NCBI GenBank assembly: GCA_002482765.1 | Contig: DLGP01000115.1 | Location: forward strand, 1-16,998 | Origin: Alphaproteobacteria bacterium UBA7691 | GTDB lineage: Bacteria; Pseudomonadota; Alphaproteobacteria; Ferrovibrionales; Ferrovibrionaceae | DNA length: 16,998 nucleotides | Reading direction: 5' to 3' | In this document: in pieces, positions 6,914-14,952 of the stretch | Layout of the letters: each line of letters begins with the position of its first letter | How positions within the stretch are numbered: the first letter of the stretch is position 1 | Made by a program: the position numbers and the translations under genes | Notes under the pieces: model-generated | What the model was told of the DNA's origin: nothing | Seen by the model: only the letters and a program-made list of their open reading frames with translations | Databases searched by the model: none

Positions 6914-8041
6914 ATGCCGATGAAACAACGCGCCATAGCTTGGTTTATGCCAGGCAAATCGGCTCCCAAGCGGGGCTTGCGGTTAACCATGCTTGCAGCC
7001 CTGGCCGGCTGTGGTCTGGCTGGCTGTGCCGAAACCCAGCTTGTCACCCATGCCACCAAGGCGGTGGTGCGGTCTGAGCCGGCTTCGCCTTCGGTTTCGG
7101 CACCATCCGGGCGTGGCACCGGCATCTACAAGGTGGGCAATCCCTACCAGATTAATGGCGTGTGGTATTACCCCAAGGAAGACCCGAATTACGACGAGAC
7201 CGGCATCGGCTCGTGGTATGGCGAGCAGTTTCATGGCCGCGCCACTGCCAATGGTGAAATCTTCGATATGAATGAGGTGACGGCGGCGCATACCACGCTG
7301 CCGATGCCGTCGATGGCGCGGGTCACCAATCTGGATAATGGTCGCTCCATCGTGGTGCGGGTCAATGACCGCGGCCCCTATGTGAATGGCCGGGTTATCG
7401 ATCTGTCGCGGCGTTCGGCGCAATTGCTCGGTTATGACCGCCAGGGCACCGCCAAGGTGCGGGTGCAGTATCTTGGCCCGGCGCCGCTGGCCGGTGCGCC
7501 GCCAGGCGATAACGCCCAGGCCGTGGTGGCTGCCGCCAATCGCGCCAACAATGAGGAAAAGCCGGTGGCTTCGCCGCGCGCTGCGGTGGAAGCCGAGGCG
7601 TTGCCGCCGCCGCCGGGGGCGCGCCAGCAGCCGGCCAGCAGCCAGGGCCAGTCGCGCCAGATTCAGGGCCAGGTGGTGCCGGCCGGTAATAGCAGCCAGC
7701 CCAGCGCCATGCAGATTGTGGCAGCGCAGAACCAGTCTGCCGCCACGCCGCGCGCCAATCCTGCCGCCGATCTTGCCAAGCAGCAGGTGCAGATCACCCC
7801 GGTCAAGGGCGGCCAGGGTATCTATGTGCAGGTTGGTGCCTTCACCCAGCATGAGAATGCCAGCCGCGCGGCGGCTTCGGTATCCGGCTATGGCCGTGTC
7901 GCGATCACCTCGCGCATTGTCAACAACCAGGAATTTTTCCGTGTCCGGCTCGGCCCGTTCGACCAGGTGTCGAATGCCGATGCGGCACTTCAGCAGATGC
8001 TTTCCATCGGACAGACCAATGCGCGTATCGTTGTTGAATAG
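6914..8041 (+). CDS. rlpA: RlpA-type septal lytic transglycosylase / rare lipoprotein A
   Basis: RlpA binds and, in Pseudomonas aeruginosa, cleaves denuded septal glycan strands. About 375 aa. A basic N-terminus and hydrophobic run lead to two possible lipobox cysteines (LAGC at 33 and 38). The double-psi beta-barrel is at about 97-187: GIGSWYGEQFHGRATANGE, then AAHTTLP, VNDRGPYV and IDLSRRSA. Glu115, His126 and Asp152 keep the spacing of the residues implicated in P. aeruginosa RlpA catalysis, so activity is plausible. A Gln/Pro/Ala-rich linker leads to a C-terminal SPOR domain (301-375; IYVQVGAFTQ to FFRVRLGPF). Start ATG at 6914 has no clear ribosome-binding site; ATG at 6920 or 6989 is possible. 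The stop overlaps the carboxypeptidase start by 23 bp. Confidence 0.93.
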   Translation: MPMKQRAIAWFMPGKSAPKRGLRLTMLAALAGCGLAGCAETQLVTHATKAVVRSEPASPSVSAPSGRGTGIYKVGNPYQINGVWYYPKEDPNYDETGIGSWYGEQFHGRATANGEIFDMNEVTAAHTTLPMPSMARVTNLDNGRSIVVRVNDRGPYVNGRVIDLSRRSAQLLGYDRQGTAKVRVQYLGPAPLAGAPPGDNAQAVVAAANRANNEEKPVASPRAAVEAEALPPPPGARQQPASSQGQSRQIQGQVVPAGNSSQPSAMQIVAAQNQSAATPRANPAADLAKQQVQITPVKGGQGIYVQVGAFTQHENASRAAASVSGYGRVAITSRIVNNQEFFRVRLGPFDQVSNADAALQQMLSIGQTNARIVVE

Positions 8042-9197
8042 TTTTGTCGCCGCCGCTTGCGGCCTGCTGTTGCTGGTGGCGCCGCAGGCGCGGGCGCAGA
8101 TCGGCCAGATCGACACCCTGGCGCGCCAGATGGTGTTGATTGATGCCGATAGCGGCGCGGTGATTTTTGACAAGAATGGCGACGAGCGCATGCCGCCATC
8201 GTCGATGTCGAAGCTGATGACCGCCTATATGGTGTTTGAGCAGCTGGCGATGGGCAAGCTGCGCATGGACGATGTCTTCCCGGTTTCCGAGAAGGCGTGG
8301 CGCATGCAGGGCTCCAAGATGTTTGTGCATGTTGGTGATCGTGTGCGCGTGGAGGATTTGCTGCGCGGCGTGATCATCCAGTCGGGCAACGATGCCTGCA
8401 TCGTGCTGGCCGAAGGCATTGCCGGCAGCGAGGAACGCTTCGCCGAAATGATGAACGAGAAGGCCAAGCAGATCGGCCTGAATAATTCAGTGTTCCGCAA
8501 TGCCTCGGGTTGGCCGGATCCTGAGCATGTGATGACGGCGCGCGATCTGGCGCGGCTGGCGCAGCATATTATCGCCAAATTCCCGCAATATTATCATTTC
8601 TATGCCGAGAAGGATTTCACCTACGGCATCGATCCGGTCAGCAAGCGGCCGATCAAGCAGGGCAACCGCAATCCGCTGCTCTACAAGGATATCGGCGCCG
8701 ATGGCCTGAAAACCGGCCATACCGAAGCCGCCGGTTATGGCCTCACCGCCTCGGCCAAGCGCGGCGATCGCCGCATGATCCTGGTGGTGAACGGCCTCAA
8801 GAGCATGAACGAGCGCTCGCGTGAATCCGAGCGGCTAATGGAAATCGGTTTCCGCGAATACGACACCTACAAGCTGTTCAGCGCCGGCAGTGTGGTTGAC
8901 GAAGCCGATGTGTGGCTTGGCGAACGCGGCAAGGTGCCGCTGGTGTTGCAGGATAATCTGGCGGTCACCATGGCGCGGCGCAACCGCACCGGTATGAAGG
9001 TGATGGTGCGCTACGAAAACCCGATCCCGGCGCCGATCATCGTCGGCACGCCGCTGGCCACGCTCACCATCACGGCGCCGGAAACCGCGCCGATTGAAGT
9101 GCCGTTGCTGGCCGGCGCCTCGGTGCAGCAGCTTGGCTTTGGCGGCCGTATCTCGGCGGCTTTGGGCCATCTGCTCTGGGGCGCAGGCAAGCAGTGA
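8019..9197 (+). CDS. dacC: D-alanyl-D-alanine carboxypeptidase (PBP5/6 type)
   Basis: It removes the terminal D-Ala from peptidoglycan pentapeptides, limiting cross-linking. 392 aa. A signal peptide ends at ARA-Q (about 26-27). All three penicillin-binding motifs are present: SMSK with nucleophile Ser62 and Lys65, SGN at 122-124 and KTG at 231-233. The PBP5 C-terminal beta domain spans about 283-375. The last 20 residues (GFGGRISAALGHLLWGAGKQ) form a probable amphipathic membrane anchor. The frame is open far upstream (to 7386), but that is a shadow of rlpA; ATG 8019 directly precedes the signal peptide. The start lies inside rlpA and the stop overlaps tmk by 3 bp (GTGA), so translation is likely coupled. 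The choice among dacA, dacC and dacF names is arbitrary. Confidence 0.94.
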   Translation: MRVSLLNSFVAAACGLLLLVAPQARAQIGQIDTLARQMVLIDADSGAVIFDKNGDERMPPSSMSKLMTAYMVFEQLAMGKLRMDDVFPVSEKAWRMQGSKMFVHVGDRVRVEDLLRGVIIQSGNDACIVLAEGIAGSEERFAEMMNEKAKQIGLNNSVFRNASGWPDPEHVMTARDLARLAQHIIAKFPQYYHFYAEKDFTYGIDPVSKRPIKQGNRNPLLYKDIGADGLKTGHTEAAGYGLTASAKRGDRRMILVVNGLKSMNERSRESERLMEIGFREYDTYKLFSAGSVVDEADVWLGERGKVPLVLQDNLAVTMARRNRTGMKVMVRYENPIPAPIIVGTPLATLTITAPETAPIEVPLLAGASVQQLGFGGRISAALGHLLWGAGKQ

Positions 9198-9835
9198 GCA
9201 ACCAGCTTGGCCGCTTCATCACGCTGGAAGGCGGCGAGGGGGCGGGCAAGTCCACCCAGATCAAGCGGCTGGCAGCGCGGCTTGCCGCCTGCGGCATCGA
9301 AATTGTGGCAACCCGCGAACCGGGCGGCACGCCGGGCGCCGAGGCGATCCGTGGCCTGCTGGTGACCGGCGACACGGCGCGCTGGGAACCGGCCACGGAA
9401 ACCCTGCTGCATTACGCCGCCCGCGCCGAGCATGTGCGCAAGCAGGTGCAGCCGGCACTGGCTCGTGGCGCCTGGGTGGTATCGGATCGTTTTGCCGATA
9501 GCACCATGGCCTATCAGGGCTATGCCGGCCAGGTTGGCCGCGCCGCCGTGGAAAGCCTGCATGGCTGGGTGCTGGGCGATTTTAAACCCGATCTCACCCT
9601 GATCCTTGATCTGCCTGTTGAGATTGGCCTGGCCCGTGCTGGTGGCCGCGGCGGCGGCGAGGACCGTTATGAGCGTATGGGCCTGGCGTTTCACGAGGCT
9701 TTGCGCGCGGCATTCCTGGATATCGCGGCGCGTGAGCCGCAGCGTTGCCATGTGGTGGATGCCAGCCCTGAGCCGGATGCCGTGGCGGCGGCGCTCTGGG
9801 CAGTGGTTGCGGCGCGGTTTAACCTTGCGCCATGA
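9194..9835 (+). CDS. tmk: Thymidylate kinase
   Basis: It phosphorylates dTMP to dTDP with ATP, an essential step of dTTP synthesis in the cytoplasm. 213 aa, the usual length. The P-loop GGEGAGKST is at 13-21, the dTMP-binding region REPGGTPGAE at 41-50, the DRF motif at 98-100 (SDRFADSTMAYQG), and a glycine-rich lid with arginine, GGRGGGEDRYE, at about 150-160. The start is GTG at 9194, overlapping the carboxypeptidase stop; the stop overlaps the holB start by 4 bp (ATGA). This double overlap indicates one transcript. The dac-tmk-holB order is typical for alphaproteobacteria. Confidence 0.97.
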   Translation: MSNQLGRFITLEGGEGAGKSTQIKRLAARLAACGIEIVATREPGGTPGAEAIRGLLVTGDTARWEPATETLLHYAARAEHVRKQVQPALARGAWVVSDRFADSTMAYQGYAGQVGRAAVESLHGWVLGDFKPDLTLILDLPVEIGLARAGGRGGGEDRYERMGLAFHEALRAAFLDIAAREPQRCHVVDASPEPDAVAAALWAVVAARFNLAP

Positions 9836-10974
9836 GCGGCTTTGAAGCGGAAGATTTCACCTCCTGGGGGCCACGCCACACGGCGGCCCTGGTGGGGCAT
9901 GCGGCGGCAGAGCAGGTTTTGCTGGAAGCCTGGGCTTCCGGCCGCCTGCCGCATGCCTGGCTGATCACCGGGCCGCGCGGTGTGGGTAAATCCACACTGG
10001 CATTTCGTTTTGCCCGCTTCCTGCTGGTCAATGGCATGGCCGGCGCTGCTGATGACGGGCCGAGCCTGTTTGGCGCGCCGCCCAAGCCAACCAGCCTGGC
10101 TTTGCCCGAGGAACACCCGGCATTCCATCGTGTCGCCAGTTTTGGCCATGCCGACCTGATCACCGTGGAACGCAGTTGGGACGACAAGAATGACCGCTGG
10201 CGCAGCGAAATCGTGGTGCAGGATGTGCGCGCCGTGATCGAGCGTTTTGGCATGACGGCCGCGGAAGGCGGCTATCGCGTCTGCATCGTCGATGCCGCCG
10301 ACGACATGAACACCAATGCCGCCAACGCGCTGTTGAAAATCCTTGAGGAGCCGCCGCCGAATGCGGTGCTGCTGCTGGTGAGCCACGCGCCGGGCAGCCT
10401 GTTGCCCACCATCCGCTCGCGCTGCCGCCGGCTGCCGTTGCAGCCGCTGGGCGATACGGCGATGCATGCCGCGTTGCGCGATCTGCTGCCTGATCTGAGC
10501 GAGGCCGAACGCCAGTCGCTGGCGGTGGCGGCGGAAGGCTCGCCGGGGCGGGCTGTCACACTGGGCGGCCAGGGCGGGCTTGATCTGCTGCGGGAATGGC
10601 TCGATCTGATTGCCGGGCTGCCCAAGCCCGATATCGGCAAGCTGCATAGTTTTGGCGACAAGCTAGGCCGCGCCACCGGGGCAGAGAATTTCCGCGTCAT
10701 GGTGGAATTGTTCCGCTGGTGGCTGGCGCGCCTGGTGCGGGCGGCGGCGGCTGGCCGCGCCGGCGGCGCCGGCTGGGCGGAATTGTTTCAGGGCGAAGCA
10801 GCTTTGGCGGCACGTCTGGCCTCCTGGCAGGCGCCGGATCGCTGGGCCGAGGATTGGGAAACTATCGGCCGCTTGCTGGATCGAGGGGAATCGGTCAATC
10901 TCGACCGCAAGCAGATGCTGCTGAACCTGTTCGCCACCATGGGGCGGGCGGCTGACTCGGCAGCACGGCGCTGA
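9832..10974 (+). CDS. holB: DNA polymerase III subunit delta'
   Basis: The delta' subunit is the stator of the clamp-loader complex that loads the beta sliding clamp at replication forks. 380 aa. An AAA+ module carries Walker A GPRGVGKST at 47-55, a Walker-B-like IVDAADDM at 152-159, the LLKILEEPP block at 167-175 and the SRC sensor-1 motif at 196-198. A helical C-terminal collar domain follows. The four cysteines of the E. coli delta' zinc module are absent between Walker A and B; I believe this is common in alphaproteobacterial homologues. Start ATG 9832 overlaps the tmk stop. Downstream, a Crp/Fnr gene rather than metG follows. Confidence 0.94.
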   Translation: MSGFEAEDFTSWGPRHTAALVGHAAAEQVLLEAWASGRLPHAWLITGPRGVGKSTLAFRFARFLLVNGMAGAADDGPSLFGAPPKPTSLALPEEHPAFHRVASFGHADLITVERSWDDKNDRWRSEIVVQDVRAVIERFGMTAAEGGYRVCIVDAADDMNTNAANALLKILEEPPPNAVLLLVSHAPGSLLPTIRSRCRRLPLQPLGDTAMHAALRDLLPDLSEAERQSLAVAAEGSPGRAVTLGGQGGLDLLREWLDLIAGLPKPDIGKLHSFGDKLGRATGAENFRVMVELFRWWLARLVRAAAAGRAGGAGWAELFQGEAALAARLASWQAPDRWAEDWETIGRLLDRGESVNLDRKQMLLNLFATMGRAADSAARR

Positions 10975-10981
10975 GGAAACC

Positions 10982-11743
10982 ATGACGGTTAAGGCTGAAG
11001 CAGGACGAGGCGAGGGCAAGGCTCGCGGGGCGACGCCTGCGCGTGACACGCTCGAAACGATTCCCTTGCTGCATTCGTTGTCGCAGGCGGCGCGCGAGGA
11101 GATGGAGCGTGCCTGCCAATGGCGCCGTCTGGCTTCCGGCGAGCAGATTCTGGATCGCAACTCGGATAGCCGCGACGTTTACTTTGTCGTCGAGGGCGTG
11201 GTCGAGGTGATCAATTATTCCGGCAATGGCCGCGAAATCTCCTATGCCACGGTGCCGGCCGGCGGTTATTTCGGCGAATTGGCCGCCATTGACGGCGAGC
11301 GCCGCTCGGCCAGTGTGGTGGCGGTAACGCCCTGCCGGCTGGCTGCCATGCCGCCCAAGACCTTTGAGGCATTGCTGGCGCGTTCGCCGCAGGTGGCGCT
11401 GGAAGTGATGCGGCGCATGGCGCGCATTATTCGCGCCAATAACGAGAAGATCATGGATCTGGCCACGCTGGGCGCCATCCAGCGTGTGCATCGTGAATTG
11501 ATCAACCTGTCGCGCCGCGATCCGGTGAACCCCACCGGCTGGCTGATCTATCCGATGCCCAAGCAGCATGAGATTGCCCGCCGCGCCGCCACCACGCGCG
11601 AAACCGTGGCCCGCGTGCTGGGCCAGTTGATCGATGGCGGCCTGATCCAGCGCAAGGACAAGACCTACTATCTCAATGATCGCTCGGTGCTGGAGCAATC
11701 GGTGGCGCGCATGGACGCGCGCCATGCCGATCCCACCACCTGA
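10982..11743 (+). CDS. Crp/Fnr-family transcriptional regulator
   Basis: 253 aa with the two-domain Crp layout. The N-terminal cyclic-nucleotide-binding barrel covers about 28-140, with a phosphate-binding cassette FGELAAIDGERRSASV (97-112). Glu99, Arg108 and Ser109 match the residues that hold cAMP in Crp, so nucleotide binding is plausible. A dimerisation helix follows (about 133-160), then a winged helix-turn-helix with HEIARRAATTRETVARVLGQL (196-216). There is no FNR-type cysteine cluster, and only two cysteines overall. A charged extension of about 20 residues precedes the barrel. ATG 10982 follows GAGG (10973-10976), and the gap from holB is only 7 bp, so it may be read from the same transcript. 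The target genes are unknown; the adjacent tct operon is a candidate by position only. Confidence 0.9.
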   Translation: MTVKAEAGRGEGKARGATPARDTLETIPLLHSLSQAAREEMERACQWRRLASGEQILDRNSDSRDVYFVVEGVVEVINYSGNGREISYATVPAGGYFGELAAIDGERRSASVVAVTPCRLAAMPPKTFEALLARSPQVALEVMRRMARIIRANNEKIMDLATLGAIQRVHRELINLSRRDPVNPTGWLIYPMPKQHEIARRAATTRETVARVLGQLIDGGLIQRKDKTYYLNDRSVLEQSVARMDARHADPTT

Positions 11744-11808
11744 CTGCTCCTGCCACTTGGCCGCTACTGATTTTGACGCGCTTCGCGCAGAAGCCGCCTC
11801 ACATCCTG

Positions 11809-11835
11809 TTGACCTGCCATCTTATATACTAGATA
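11809..11835 (+). promoter_or_regulatory. Possible promoter upstream of tctC
   Basis: The 175-bp gap 11744-11918 contains TTGACC (11809-11814) followed by the AT-rich stretch CTTATATACTAGATAG. TAGATA (11830-11835) is at 15 nt from the -35, shorter than ideal; TATACT (11825-11830) is a better hexamer but only 10 nt away. The strong ribosome-binding site AGGAGG (11905-11910) then precedes tctC by 8 nt. A promoter is expected here, but its exact position is uncertain. Confidence 0.35.
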
Positions 11836-11918
11836 GTTCTTGGCGGACGGCAGGGGCACCATAAGCCCCGCCGCAGAGGAAGCGCAGTAAAAAAACCGAT
11901 AACCAGGAGGGCAGGCCC

Positions 11919-12890
11919 ATGCGTGGCTTCAAAACTTTCATCACATCCCTGGCGGCGGGTGCCGCCTTGTTGGCGGCCGGCGCGGCGCAGGCGGCATTCC
12001 CTGAGCGGCCGATCACCATGATCGTGCCCTGGGGCGCAGGCGGCGGCACGGATGCCACGGCGCGCATCATCGCCAGCCTGATGGAAAAAGAGCTGAAGCA
12101 GCCGATCAACGTGGTGAACCGCACCGGCGGCAGCGGCGTGGTGGGCCATTCGGCAATTGCTCAGGCCGCCCCGGATGGCTACACCATCGGCATGATCACG
12201 GTGGAAATCGCCATGATGCATTGGCAGGGTTTGACCGAGTTGAACCCGACTTCCTACACCCCGATCGCGCTGGTAAATGCCGATCCGGCCGGTGTGCAGG
12301 TGCCGGCCGATGCGCCCTACAAGACCGTGAATGAGCTGCTGGCGGCGATCAAGGCCAATCCGGGCAAGATGAAAGCTTCCGGCACCGGCCAGGGCGGCAT
12401 CTGGCATCTGGCAATTGCCGGCCTGCTGCGTGATCAGAAGATTGATCCGGCCAGCGTGCCGTGGGTGCCGAGCAATGGCGCTGCCCCGGGCCTTCAGGAC
12501 ATGATTGCCGGCGGCGTGCAACTGGCCCCGGTTTCGCTGCCCGAAGCGCGCGCGCTGATCGATGCCGGCAAGGTCAAGAGCCTGGCGATCATGGATGCCA
12601 AGCCATCGGCGCTGTATCCCAATGTGCCGACGCTGAAAAGCGCCATCGGCAGCGATTGGACCATGGCGGCCTGGCGCGGCATTGCCGGCCCCAAGGGCAT
12701 GCCCAAGGAAGCCAGCGACAAGCTGCTGGCGGCACTGAAGAAGGTGCATGACGGCAAGGAGTTCAACGACTTCATGGCGCAGCGCGGCTTTGGCGTGATC
12801 TGGTCCGGGCCGGAGGATTTCACCAAGTTCATGGCCAAATCCGACAAGGATATGGGCGAGGTGATGAAGGCGGTTGGCATCGCCAAGTGA
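11919..12890 (+). CDS. tctC: Tripartite tricarboxylate transporter substrate-binding protein (TctC/Bug family)
   Basis: A periplasmic binding protein that captures an organic acid for the TctAB membrane permease. 323 aa, the usual length. A Sec signal peptide ends at AQA (residue 25). The mature start FPERPITMIVPWGAGGGTDATAR is typical of Bug proteins, and the loop NRTGGSGVVGH (about 67-77) completes the carboxylate-binding signature. The C-terminal lobe follows the family pattern (YPNVPTLKS, WRGIAGPKGMPKE). AGGAGG at 11905-11910 makes a strong start, stronger than for the other two subunits, fitting the need for excess binding protein. The ligand cannot be predicted from these motifs. First gene of tctCBA. 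Confidence 0.95.
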   Translation: MRGFKTFITSLAAGAALLAAGAAQAAFPERPITMIVPWGAGGGTDATARIIASLMEKELKQPINVVNRTGGSGVVGHSAIAQAAPDGYTIGMITVEIAMMHWQGLTELNPTSYTPIALVNADPAGVQVPADAPYKTVNELLAAIKANPGKMKASGTGQGGIWHLAIAGLLRDQKIDPASVPWVPSNGAAPGLQDMIAGGVQLAPVSLPEARALIDAGKVKSLAIMDAKPSALYPNVPTLKSAIGSDWTMAAWRGIAGPKGMPKEASDKLLAALKKVHDGKEFNDFMAQRGFGVIWSGPEDFTKFMAKSDKDMGEVMKAVGIAK

Positions 12891-12897
12891 GATTTTG

Positions 12898-12927
12898 CCG
12901 GCGCGGTGCCAGCGGGTGCCGCGCCGG
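12898..12927 (+). promoter_or_regulatory. Strong intercistronic hairpin between tctC and tctB
   Basis: CCGGCGCGG (12898-12906) and CCGCGCCGG (12919-12927) are perfect 9-bp inverted complements around a 12-nt interior that can add C-G and G-U pairs. It begins 8 bp after the tctC stop and ends 39 bp before the tctB start. There is no clear T-run after it, so partial termination or 3'-end protection of the tctC message, both raising TctC over TctAB, is more likely than full termination. Confidence 0.55.
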
Positions 12928-12966
12928 TAATTCTTGCATGTTCCGGTTTCCAGCAAGGTTGGCGTG

Positions 12967-13440
12967 ATGAGACTGCATGATGCCCTGATCGGTTGCCTGC
13001 TCGCGATTCTCGGTATCGCCGTGCTCATTTCGGTCAGCCAGTATCCGGCCATTCCAGGGCAGAATGTTGGCCCCTCGGCTTTCCCAGGCACTCTTGCTGT
13101 GCTGCTGCTGGTTTGCTCCGGCCTGCTGATCTGGCGCGGCCTGCGCGATGGCCGCAGTCAAGCGATCATCGCATTTGGCGCCTGGATCGCGTCGCCGCGC
13201 CATGTGCTGAATGTGGTGGCGGTGATCGGCGGCCTGCTGTTTTACATTTTCTGTGCTGACATCATCGGCTTCATCCCAATCGGCATCATCATTCTATCGG
13301 TGCTGTTTTTCTGCCTTGGGGTAAGGCCATTGCTGATCCTGCCGGTGGCCCTGGTGGCGACGCTGGTGATCCATACGATTTTTTACAAGCTGCTGCGCGT
13401 GCCTCTGCCCTGGGGCATCATGCAGGGCATGATCTGGTAG
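12967..13440 (+). CDS. tctB: Tripartite tricarboxylate transporter small membrane subunit
   Basis: 157 aa with the four-helix layout of TctB: hydrophobic stretches near residues 7-26, 39-55, 78-99 and 101-140 (the last probably two helices). The N-terminal motif QYPAIPGQNVGPSAFPG (about 29-45) is the family signature found between the first two helices. TctB partners TctA in the sodium-driven permease of the inner membrane; its exact role is poorly defined. ATG 12967 was chosen because AAGG (12955-12958) precedes it. An upstream ATG at 12934 would add 11 residues that do not resemble the family. It is 76 bp after tctC and 9 bp before tctA. Confidence 0.9.
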   Translation: MRLHDALIGCLLAILGIAVLISVSQYPAIPGQNVGPSAFPGTLAVLLLVCSGLLIWRGLRDGRSQAIIAFGAWIASPRHVLNVVAVIGGLLFYIFCADIIGFIPIGIIILSVLFFCLGVRPLLILPVALVATLVIHTIFYKLLRVPLPWGIMQGMIW

Positions 13441-13449
13441 GGCCGGGCC

Positions 13450-14952
13450 ATGGATGCGTTGCTGCATAATACCGGTCTGGCCTTCGGCCTGGTGTTTGAG
13501 CCTTATGTGCTGATCGTGATTCTCTGCTCGGCGGTGTTTGGCCTGGTGGTTGGCGCGATCCCGGGCCTCACCGCCACCATGGCCACGGCTTTGCTGGTGC
13601 CGATCACTTTCTTCATGCCACCAGTGCCGGCCATTGCCGCCATCGTCACCGCCACCGCGATGGCGATTTTCTCCGGCGACATACCGGGCGCGCTGCTGCG
13701 TATTCCCGGCACGCCGGCCTCGGCTGCCTATGTGGATGAATCCTATAAGATGACACTGAAGGGCCAGGCCGAGACGGCGCTTGGCGCCAGCCTGATCTTC
13801 TCAGCCATTGGTGGTCTGTTCGGCACGGCGGTGCTGATCACCGCCGCGCCGGCCCTGGCCGAGATTGCGCTGAAATTCTCGTCGTTTGAATATTTCTGGC
13901 TGGTGGTGCTGGGCCTGTCCTGCGCCGTGTTCATTGGCGCCGGCACCCCGCTGAAAGCCTGCATCTCGCTGCTGATCGGCCTGCTTGTGGCTTGCGTCGG
14001 GCTGGAGAATCCCGGCGGGTATCCGCGCTTCACTTTCGGCAACACCGAATTGATGGGCGGCGTCAGCGTGATCCCGATGATGGTGGGCATGTTCGCGGTT
14101 TCCGAAGTGCTGCGCTATGTGGTGAACATGGACCCGCCGGCCCGCATCGTGGTGGAAAAACTCGGCAGTGTGTTTACCGGCATGTGGGGCCTGATCGTCA
14201 AATATCCTGCCGCACTGTTTCGCGGCAGCGCGCTCGGCACCCTGGTGGGCATCCAGCCTGGCGCTGGCGCCGATATGGCGGCCTGGATGTCCTATGCCGT
14301 CAGCAAGAAGTTTTCCAAGGAGCCGGAGAAATTCGGCACCGGCCATGTGGAAGGCATTGTGGAATCGGGTGCGGCCAATAATTCCGCCCTGGCCGGCGCC
14401 TGGGTGCCGGCTTTGGTGTTTGGCATTCCGGGCGATTCGATCACGGCCATTGCCATCGGCGTGCTGTATCTCAAGGGCCTCAATCCGGGGCCGACGCTGT
14501 TTCTCAACAGCCCGGAAAATGTCTACGCCATCTTCCTGGTCTTCATCCTGGCCAATCTGATCATGATTCCGCTCGGCTGGGCCACGATCCGGCTGGCCAC
14601 CAATATCCTGCGTGTGCCGGGCAAAATCCTCATGCCGGTGATTCTGCTCTTCTGCATCGTCGGCGCCTTCGCCATCAACAACTCGATCTTCGGCGTTGTG
14701 GTGATCCTGGTATTCGGCCTGCTGGCCTATGTGATGGAAGAAAACGGCTTCCCGGTGGCGCCGGCGATTCTCGGCGTGGTGCTGGGCACCATGCTGGAGG
14801 AAACCTTTGTCACCTCGCTGATCAAATCAGATGGCAATCTGCTTGGCTTTTTTGAGCGCCCGATCTCGGCCGGGCTTGGCGTGGTCACGTTTGTGATTCT
14901 GTTCTGGCCGCTGGCAAGCCGGCTGGTCAGGCATTTGCGGGCAGCGGCATAA
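13450..14952 (+). CDS. tctA: Tripartite tricarboxylate transporter large permease subunit
   Basis: The main transmembrane subunit, taking the acid from TctC and moving it inward with an ion gradient. 500 aa, standard length, with about ten to twelve hydrophobic segments. The two inverted-repeat signatures are visible: GAIPGLTATMATALLVPITF (35-54) with SGDIPGALLRIPGTP (75-89), and in the second half GTLVGIQPGAGADMAAWMSY with LVFGIPGDSITA. In many homologues the loop after the first signature reads YGGS-like; here it is SGDI. Start ATG 13450 has only a weak ribosome-binding site, consistent with coupling to tctB. The last 26 bp overlap the convergent alpha/beta hydrolase gene. Confidence 0.95.
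   Translation: MDALLHNTGLAFGLVFEPYVLIVILCSAVFGLVVGAIPGLTATMATALLVPITFFMPPVPAIAAIVTATAMAIFSGDIPGALLRIPGTPASAAYVDESYKMTLKGQAETALGASLIFSAIGGLFGTAVLITAAPALAEIALKFSSFEYFWLVVLGLSCAVFIGAGTPLKACISLLIGLLVACVGLENPGGYPRFTFGNTELMGGVSVIPMMVGMFAVSEVLRYVVNMDPPARIVVEKLGSVFTGMWGLIVKYPAALFRGSALGTLVGIQPGAGADMAAWMSYAVSKKFSKEPEKFGTGHVEGIVESGAANNSALAGAWVPALVFGIPGDSITAIAIGVLYLKGLNPGPTLFLNSPENVYAIFLVFILANLIMIPLGWATIRLATNILRVPGKILMPVILLFCIVGAFAINNSIFGVVVILVFGLLAYVMEENGFPVAPAILGVVLGTMLEETFVTSLIKSDGNLLGFFERPISAGLGVVTFVILFWPLASRLVRHLRAAA

Noticed and set aside
7386..8018. In-frame upstream extension of the carboxypeptidase to 603 residues
   Set aside because: The extension is an Arg/Pro-rich shadow of rlpA; a proper signal peptide starts at ATG 8019.
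6983..8191. A 402-codon minus-strand open frame over rlpA
   Set aside because: It is the mirror of rlpA and the carboxypeptidase start in GC-rich DNA; it has no motif, and the plus-strand genes are certain.
11778..11788. GCGC-TTC-GCGC hairpin after the Crp/Fnr gene as a terminator
   Set aside because: The stem is only 4 bp and there is no T-run, so it is too weak to call.
11829..13091. A 420-codon minus-strand open frame over tctC and tctB
   Set aside because: It is antisense to two well-supported genes, rich in His/Arg/Gly, with no recognisable domain.
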